From NCBI RefSeq assembly GCF_029873635.1, contig NC_080423.1, positions 95,451,191 through 95,515,190 of the forward strand: a stretch of DNA of 64,000 nt. Direction: 5' to 3'. The notes below the pieces were generated by a model. It saw only the letters and a program-made list of their open reading frames with translations. It made no database searches and was not told the origin of the DNA. The stretch is from Malania oleifera. Taxonomy: Eukaryota > Streptophyta > Magnoliopsida > Santalales > Ximeniaceae. How positions within the stretch are numbered: the stretch's first letter is position 1; every line of letters begins with the position of its first letter. Below are positions 57,168 to 64,000 of the stretch, one piece after another. The translations under genes were made by a program, and so were the position numbers.

Positions 57168-57435
57168 ATAAGTATATCAAGACATGAATCTTGACTTCTA
57201 TCATTGCTACATAGGCCAAAAAATATCTATGTATTTCCTTAATGAGAAACTACTTCATGCATCAGGATTTTAAAATAGAATAGTAGGAAAGAATAATTAT
57301 TGTGATAGTTAATGTTCCTTATTTTTTTTGCATCTTTTAAAACATAGGAGCAAAATATTGGCTACTATGTATTCTTGTTTTTCTCTTTAACCTCTCAATG
57401 TTTCTTATATATATATATTTGGAGAAGGTAAAAAC
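57168..57435. other. Spacer between the Ogre/Tat-like element and a Copia LTR
   Basis: AT-rich; no coding signal or repeat was recognised. It ends with an (AT)n run at about 57408-57419. Confidence 0.45.
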
Positions 57436-57696
57436 TGTACATTAATCAATTAGCTAAAAACACAAACTGAAACAGAGTAATGAGAGAGTAACGAGAGGAA
57501 GGAGAAGATTCAAGACAAAGCCAAAGAATTCTCTTATTCAAAATCCGCCTTGTACAATTTGAGATCTTTGTATATATAACCAGTGAATAGAAGAAAAGAA
57601 GAAACAGAAAGAAGAAACAGAAACAACAAAAGACAAACTAAACTGAAAAATGAAACTAACTAACGACTAACTAAACCAACTATTATTTGTAATAGG
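57436..57696 (-). repeat. Copia 3' LTR
   Basis: On the minus strand it starts TATTACAAATAATAG (TG mutated to TA) and ends near TTAATGTACA. A TATATATACAAAG box lies around 57570-57583. The second LTR is missing, so the right edge is set by the polypurine tract and the left edge by the TG...CA rule only. Confidence 0.6.
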
Positions 57697-57701
57697 CCCC
57701 C

Positions 57702-59117
57702 TCAAGATGATGTGTATATGTTATGCACATTCATCTTGGACAAAAGAACTTTAAATGACTTAGAAGCCAAAGGTTTAGTCATTAAATCTGCAATTTGATG
57801 AACAAAAGATACATGTAAAGTAGTGATCAGACCCTCTTGTAATTTCTCACACACCAAATGGTAGTCTATTTCAATATGTTTAGTATGTTCATAGTAGATT
57901 GGATTAGCTGCTATGTGAAGAGCTGCTTGGTTATCACAGAATAAGAGAGCTGGTTGGGGGTGATGTTGATGCAAGTCAGTAATTGAAGCTTTAAGCCTAA
58001 TAATTTCACAAACTGAGAAAGCCATTGATCTATATTCAGCCTCAGCTGAAGATCTTGATATCGTGTGCTACTTCTTGGACTTCCCTAAAACAAAAGAATC
58101 TCCAATGAAAATACCATAACCACTTATTGATCTGCGAGTATCCATATAGCTAGCCCAATTTGAATTTGAGAAAGCTTTGATGTGAACCTTTGATGAGGAT
58201 GGGAAAAATAAGCCTTGTCCAAGAGAAGATTCGAGATATCTCAAGATTCTTATAGCAGCTTGTAAATGAGGCATTCGAGGAGCATCTAGGAATTGACTAA
58301 GGTGATGTACTGCAAATGTAATATCAGGCCTGGTGTGAGTCAAGTATAATAACCTGCCAATTAGCCTTCTGTAAGATGAGACATCACCCACTAATGCACC
58401 ATCATCTTTAGATAACTTTGTATGAGTATCCATAGGAAAAGAAACTGATTTAGCTGCAAGTAAACCAGAGTCTAAAGTAAGCTCTAAGTAGTATTTTCTT
58501 TGAGACAAAGAAATGCCTTTCTTCGATCGAGCTATTTCCATACCAAGAAAGAACTTTGTTGGCCCTAAATCCTTTAATTGAAACTCAGCACTCAAAGATC
58601 TTTTAACACTCTCAATGGCAGCTATATCACTACTAGCTAGTAGTATATCATCAACATACGACAACAGGGCAACAAAAGAGCTACCTTCTTTCTTAGTAAA
58701 CAATGAATAGTCAGCCTTTGATTGTAAAAAACCCATGGTAAACAACACAGAAGTAAACTTGGAATTCCACTGTCTTGAAGCTTGCTTCAAGCCATATAGA
58801 GACCTTTTCTATTTACATACTCTTGTGTCCCCTTTTCTAAGATAACCTGGAGGAGACTTCATAAAAACTTCTTCATCTAATTGTCCGTTTAAGAAAGCAT
58901 TATTAACATCTAGATGAAAAATATGTCAATTGTGTATTGCAGAAAGTGACAAAACACACCTCATAGTAACCATCTTTGCAACAGGTAAGAAAGTCTCAAA
59001 AAAATTTAAGCCTTCCATTTGAGTATACCCTTTAGAAACAAGTCTTGCCTTGTGTCTCTCTATGGAACCCTCAGAATTGTATTTTATTTTATATACCCAC
59101 TTACAACCTATAGGAGT
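57702..59117 (-). pseudogene. Copia reverse transcriptase and RNase H (few stops)
   Basis: From 59117 down on minus: IGCKWVYKIKYNSEGSIERH, KGYTQMEGLNFFETFLPVAK, then a stop, [19 protein letters not shown], another stop, and from 58790 an open frame of 240 residues. This has LYGLKQASRQWNSKF, the active site LLSYVDDILLASSD, FQLKDLGPTKFFLGMEIARS and YRRLIGRLLYLTHTRPDITF. A TAG at 58068-58070 separates it from the RNase H end ([49 protein letters not shown]). The final stop is close to 57702. Only about three stops break an otherwise clean RT-RNase H. Confidence 0.88.
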
Positions 59118-60863
59118 TTAATAAGGTGGTAATGGTGTGAGAACCCTAGTGTCATTCATTTCTAATGCAGGTAATTCTGCAGACATAGTATCTCTCCAAT
59201 GAGCATGCTGAACAGTTTGGTGATAAAATGAAGGTTCTAAATCAGAAGAAATAGCAGCAGAGATGGCTTTATGTGATTTAGATAATTTGGAATAAGAAAG
59301 AACATAAGATATGCTATATTTTGTACCTAGATTAATAGCAGGATCCTTGATAGATGAATGAGAATCAGAAGAAGCTAAGTTGCAATGATAATGTTGTAGG
59401 TAACCAGACATTCTATGTTGTCGAGTTGATTTTCTCAAAGCGGGAAATTGATTTATATCATGTAAAGGTAAATTTGAAGAAGTTGGAATAACTGGATCAT
59501 GAGAAGGAAGTTCTGATTGCAATGGTTCAGGATGGATAACATTTTCATTGTAATTTGGAACTAGTTTAGGAAGAACTGAAATAGAATTTTCTGAAATGGG
59601 ATTTGACTAAGATGAATATTCAGTCATAGAATATGTATTCAAAGGAGATGAAAAAGGAAATATGGATTCATGAAATATGACATCTCTTGAGATGAAAATT
59701 TTTTTTTGTTCCAAATCATAAAGTTTGTAACCCTTTATACCAAAAGGATATCCTACAAAACATACATTTTCTTGCTCTTGGGAAAAATTTGTTTCTATTT
59801 TTGGAAAGAGTTGATGCATAACATAAACACCCAAAAACCTTTAAATGATGATATGCTGGAACTGAATTGTATAAAATTTCATATGGAGACTTGTTATTCA
59901 AAATTAAAGATGGAATTCTATTAATAAAATATGTAGCAACAAGTGTACATTCTCCCCAGAAAATCAAAGGTATGTTGGATTGAAATTTTAAAGCTCTTGC
60001 TACATTTAAAATATGTTGGTGTTTTCTCTCAACTATAGAACTTTGTTGAGGTGTCTTTACACATGACACTTGATGTAAAATTCTTTTTGAAGTAAAACAA
60101 TTTGTCATTTTGAATTCTAAACCATTGTTAGATCTCAGACATTTTTTTTTTGTGCCAAACTGTGTTTCAACCAGATTGTAAAAAGCAAAGAAAATATTTT
60201 TAACTTTAGATTTTGTTTTCATTAAGTAGGTCCAAGTAAATCTAGAATGATCATCCACTAAGGTAAGAAAGTAGCTAGAACCATTATGAGTTGAAATAGA
60301 AAAAGGTCCCCATATATCAGTATGAATAAGATTGAAAGAAGAACTTGATTATATGAATGAATCTCAAAAGGAAGCCTTTTTTGTTTGGCTAAAGGACATA
60401 TTGTACAATGACCATCAATTTTGTTTGAAAAACTAATATCTGGTACATTCTTTGAAAGAAGATACAATCGAGACATGGAAGGATGTCCTAGTCTACTATG
60501 CCAGATTTTGGAATTTGTGACAGAGTTCACAATGGTTGATTTTTGTGGAAACTCAACAGCATAAGCACCTGATTGTTGCAAGATGTATAACCCAACAGAC
60601 TTTCTAGCAATCCCAATCATCTTCCATGGGGTAAATTCCTGAATAAAACAAACATCAAGTAAGAATATAAAAGTGCATTTCTGAGATGAAGTAAGCTTGC
60701 TAATCGAAAGCAAATTATATGAGAAAAATGGTATACAAAGGACATCTTGGAGAATCAATCTTTCAAACAATTTAACTGTTCCAAGATGAGTGACTAGTAC
60801 ATTGTTGCCATTTGGAAGCATAAAAAAAGTGTTTAAATGTTTTGTTATGGAAGAAAAGATATC
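59118..60863 (-). pseudogene. Copia protease end, integrase and linker
   Basis: 60863-60258 gives the end of the protease and pre-integrase domain (LPNGNNVLVTHLGTVKLFER, IWHSRLGHPSMSRLYLLSKN, and CTICPLAKQKRLPF with its CxxC). After a frameshift, 60258-59716 is an open integrase core: MDDHSRFTWTYLMKTKSK, then CLRSNNGLEFKMTN, where the second catalytic Asp is Asn, then QQSSIVERKHQHIL with the catalytic Glu kept, and LIFWGECTLVATYFINRIPS. A T-run near 59700 shifts the frame into a conserved CVGYPFGIKGYKLYDLEQKK segment, then the linker (59522-59118). The upstream part is lost to the LTR insertion. Confidence 0.85.
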
Positions 60864-62663
60864 TATTGACTCTATGAGTCCAATCCTGTTTTGATAATGA
60901 CAAATCACTTGGTATTTGATCTGTGCATTAAGATTGTGAACATAACCTATATTAAGCATGCACGGAAGGATAACAAGTCATGGAAGCCATAAAGAATAAA
61001 GCATACATATATTGGCAAGATCCATGGAACTCAAAGAGTACAAGAATGAAGATGCAAGCACCAAGTTCAAGAGCGTCATGGGAATGGGTACTTAGAACTC
61101 ATGTATTTACAGTTTCATATGATTTAGTTTGAGGCTCAAATCATAAACTAGAATGAACTTAGGACTCATGCATTTCATGAACATCATTATAGGACATTCA
61201 TGGATTTAGAAATATTTTTAAAACCCCAAAAAATATTTTTATAAAAGAGCCAAGAAAGAGAGGAAAGCAGTTTTTCAAAGTATAAAGAAAAAAATTTAGG
61301 AAAAAGGAACTTCAGAAGACCGAACTCAGCGGCTAGTCACCTGAAGTTGCCACTTTAGAAGACTGAAGATAACCTTAGTCGTCTGAAGAATTTCTTCAGA
61401 AGACCGAAGATTAAGTTTAGTCGCCTGAAGATTTTGTGGTGAAACACGGAACCTAACAGAAGCATCTTAAAAGACTTGATTTTTTCGAAGCTTTAAGGAA
61501 CTTCAGTCGTCTGAACTTGCGGGAAAACTTAAAAATCTAATTTTTAATAAGAGAACTAGCGAGATATTTCTTGATCCAACGGTTGAGATCTATTCTAAGG
61601 GTAGGATACCTATATATTGAACATCTAAATCCCAGTGCAAAAGCCAAGATCAACAAGAACAAGAACAACGATAAACTCAACCATAAGAAGAAGAAAATCA
61701 AAGCTTGGCAATACCATTGAGAATACTAGCACAGCTTGGGAGATCACACTACTGAGGTTGTGATTGGGATTTCAAATCTTATGCTGCACATCCGAGCTAA
61801 ACCTAATTTGATCCTCAAAAGGTTTTCTTGTGATTGTTATACAAGCTTATTTGATATTGAGGTTTGGTAAATCATACTTCTTGTTAAGAGTTAGTTGCAT
61901 AGAGTTCTTGATATATAAACTAATCTACTTGTTGATATTCATTTTTCAAAGAGCTTGTCATTGCAAAATCCATTTTTGAATATTTGATAAGAGGTTGATC
62001 TTGAGTGTACATATAGTAAATCATTTTTGAGAAGATTACCACTTGAGAAGAGCTTTAGTTATTGATTAAATACTTTAGGTTCAAGTGAGTTTTCATTCAA
62101 AGACTTGATATTTTTAATATTACAAATCTACTTATTTGAATATCTTTAGTGTTCATAACAATATATTATTGAGGGATATTTTCTGTAGGATTTTGAGAAG
62201 AGCTTTAGTTATTGATTAAATACTTTAGGTTCAAGTGAGTTTTCATTCAAAGACTTGATATTTTTAATATTACAAATCTACTTATTTGAATATCTTTAGT
62301 GTTCATAACAATATATTATTGAGGGATATTTTCTGTAGGATTTTGATCTTTGGTATACATATCGTATTTATACTAAGTTGCATATTACAAAGATCATACA
62401 GTGGTTGGAAACTTGAGAGAAATATTGTTGTGATAAAGTGTGTTTGAAATCTTTGCAATCTTCAAAGTTGTTTTTGTATTCAAAGATTTAACTTAAGTTC
62501 TCCAAAGCATTGATTCGTATAAATATTTTTTTGGGAGATTTGATAAAAAGGGATTTGTGTGTTGAAGCATATATCATTCATTAAAAAATTGTATCGTTAC
62601 ATTCATTATGAGCTTCAAGTTTCATCATATGATTATGTATTAGTACTTTCAATTGTACTCACT
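60864..62663 (+). mobile_element. Copia-type long LTR, 3' end cut off
   Basis: It starts TATTGACTCTATGAGTCC, then CCTGTTTTGATAATGACAAA, alignable with the start of the solo LTR at 33498. A cluster of CTTCAGAAGACTGAAG-type motifs lies at about 61310-61510 and CCTATATATTGAAC at about 61607. The rest is GA- and TTGA-rich leader-like DNA. It contains a perfect 150-bp tandem duplication (62045-62344). The end expected for this LTR type (CACCCCCTCTTGGG-like) is missing because another LTR starts at 62664. It interrupts the Copia pol at 60863. Confidence 0.68.
62045..62344. repeat. Perfect tandem duplication, 150 bp x 2
   Basis: Copies 62045-62194 and 62195-62344 both begin GAGAAGAGCTTTAGTTATTG and end ATTTTCTGTAGGATTTT. 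By eye they are identical throughout, so the duplication is recent relative to the rest of this LTR, or it is an assembly artefact. Confidence 0.93.
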
Positions 62664-62986
62664 TGTAGAGACCCGAACCCGTAAATAAGAAAATAATAAG
62701 AAACGGACGAAAAAGGGTATTTCTGCAGGGTTCGTCGATGAAGGCAGCATGTTCATCGACGAAGTTGCTTTAGTGCCTTGTCGACGAAATTCAGAGCATC
62801 GTTGACGAGAGAATACCGAGCAAGCCAAAGAAAATATCTAGATGGGGTTCGTCGACGAAGGTATGACTTCATCGATGGGCTGTGTGGCTAGCTCGTTGAC
62901 GAAGGCGCTGCCTCGTCGATGAGTTTGACTCGGTCAAAGGCCCTATAAATATCCTTTTTAGTTGCTTAAGGGTTAAGAAAACCCAA

Positions 62987-63038
<52 letters not shown>

Positions 63039-64000
63039 ATCCTTCACCGTTCGTCGTTCATTTCTACGAATGAAGGTTCCTGTGTGGATCAAAGGAGGAA
63101 ACTCTACAAATATAGTGGATTAGATCATCGTTTTGAAGATTTTTGGGTTTTCCTAAAAATCGAGGTAAGAATCTGATTTTGTTTTCGATTAGGTAGTTGG
63201 ATAGTAATCGAGATTGTGGTAAAGTAATGTTTTGTTGTTTATAGGTTTCGAGGATCCCGGGTTGTTGGTTTGGACCGATCTATACGTGTTTCTATTTTTG
63301 GGTTTAAGGTAAGGGGAATTTGTTTACAATAGTCTTTTTGTAAAACTAAACCGCTAAAAAGTTAGTTTATGTTTATATGTATGATTTGACTGCTTATTTG
63401 CTAAATTTCGCGGGATAAAAATGCTGATTTTACGATTTTTGGTAAAAATGAGGATTTTGACGTATGATCTCCGAACTTTACAAAACTTCTTTATTTGCAC
63501 TAATATTATTGTAGGAGATGCTTGAATCCTTTATTTCTCATTCAAATGATGTTTACTGAATTTTATACCATATAGCAGACTTTTAATTAAACTAGTGTGA
63601 CATATGAATTGAAATGAAATGTAAGATTCTTTTATAATATCTGTATGAATTATGGGAACTGGAGTTCCATTTTGCTATACTGAAAATGTGGAAAACAGAT
63701 GCCAGATATATATCGTCCTATATACGTAAAAAGGGTTAAACCGAGAGGGTATGTGCTGGCTTACACCATAATGTGATTGTATGAGTTTGCGAAAATACTG
63801 GAATTACACAGGTTATTATGTTTTCATTGTAAATTGTATATATGATAAATGGAACCATAGCTTGCTACCAAAGGATTTGAAAGATACTTCAGTTTAAAGG
63901 AGTTGAAACATAATTCAATTTATAGGGGTTGAAAAATACTTTTGTTACTAAAGGCTCGATTCTGTAGCTAGTAAAGTACAGTGCAATCACACATGTGAAT
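62664..64000 (+). mobile_element. Gypsy-type LTR, start only (runs past window end)
   Basis: It begins TGTAGAGACCCGAACCCG at 62664, the terminus type seen at 51849 and, in mutated form, at 32650 and 38664. It has eight TCGTCGACGA-like motifs (62728-62925), a CCTATAAATATCC box at 62940, a (TC)n leader at 62992-63033, then GTAAG-rich leader DNA. Whether it is a solo LTR or the 5' LTR of a full element cannot be decided from this window. Confidence 0.7.

Larger units (their letters stand above)
57436..60863 (-). mobile_element. 5'-truncated Ty1/copia element (minus)
   Basis: The 3' LTR (about 57436-57696) is followed on minus by nothing further of the element. Its polypurine tract CTTGAGGGGGCC abuts at 57697. 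Pol runs from 57702 up to 60863 and is cut there by the LTR at 60864; gag and the 5' LTR are not in the window. The RT motif YVDDILLASSD fits the Ivana/Oryco-type copia lineage. It has few stops for its length, so it is younger or less decayed than the other Copia copies here. Confidence 0.82.

Overview
The window is nuclear DNA from a flowering plant, most likely a eudicot. It is AT-rich, has GT-AG introns, a mitochondrial complex I gene with plant-type exons, and a dense mix of Ty1/copia, Ty3/gypsy and L1-type LINE sequences with many microsatellites. Only two host genes are supported; almost everything else is transposon-derived.

Host genes. Positions 2248-2625 (+) hold the last two exons of a gene whose start lies outside the window and which I do not recognise. 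Facing it on the minus strand is the gene for complex I subunit NDUFA2/B8. Its exons are at 26326-26241, 26094-25988 and 4325-4213, and together they encode 101 residues with matched splice phases. The second intron (25987-4326) is about 21.7 kb, roughly 70 times the length of the coding sequence.

The giant intron (4326-25987) contains, in order: a MITE-like element (4470-4772); a roughly 1-kb hAT-like element with terminal inverted repeats (5275-6297); an old diverged direct duplication (7259-8436); two gypsy remnants in opposite orientation (gag-protease on plus, RNase H-integrase on minus); two LINE remnants in opposite orientation; a full-length but dead Copia element on minus (18170-23494), whose 3' part and flank are tandemly duplicated (16336-19652); another LINE tail; and a 303-bp SMART-like miniature LTR element (24610-24912).

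Upstream of NDUFA2 (26852-39270) is a Copia element on minus that has been invaded repeatedly. A solo LTR (30546-32650) sits in its leader. A 5.8-kb LTR-type element (33185-39028) splits its 5' LTR, and that element in turn carries a Copia-type solo LTR (33498-35296) and a TRIM element (36499-37203). Each insertion shows a 5-bp target-site duplication.

Positions 39860-48430 hold a second complete but inactive Copia element on plus. Its LTRs are 122 bp, and its integrase domain is split by a 3.3-kb Ogre/Tat-like solo LTR (42841-46124) full of tandem arrays. From 48436 to the end lie AT-rich unassigned DNA, large GA microsatellites, a 2-kb solo LTR (51849-53848), a coding-poor Ogre/Tat-like element (about 54030-57167), a 5'-truncated Copia element on minus (57436-60863), a Copia-type LTR (60864-62663) and the first 1.3 kb of a gypsy-type LTR (62664-64000).

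The most unusual pattern crosses element families. Six LTRs each carry a family-specific cluster of short, often self-complementary motifs between the LTR start and the TATA box. No CRISPR array, rRNA or tRNA gene was seen. None of the transposon proteins is intact.
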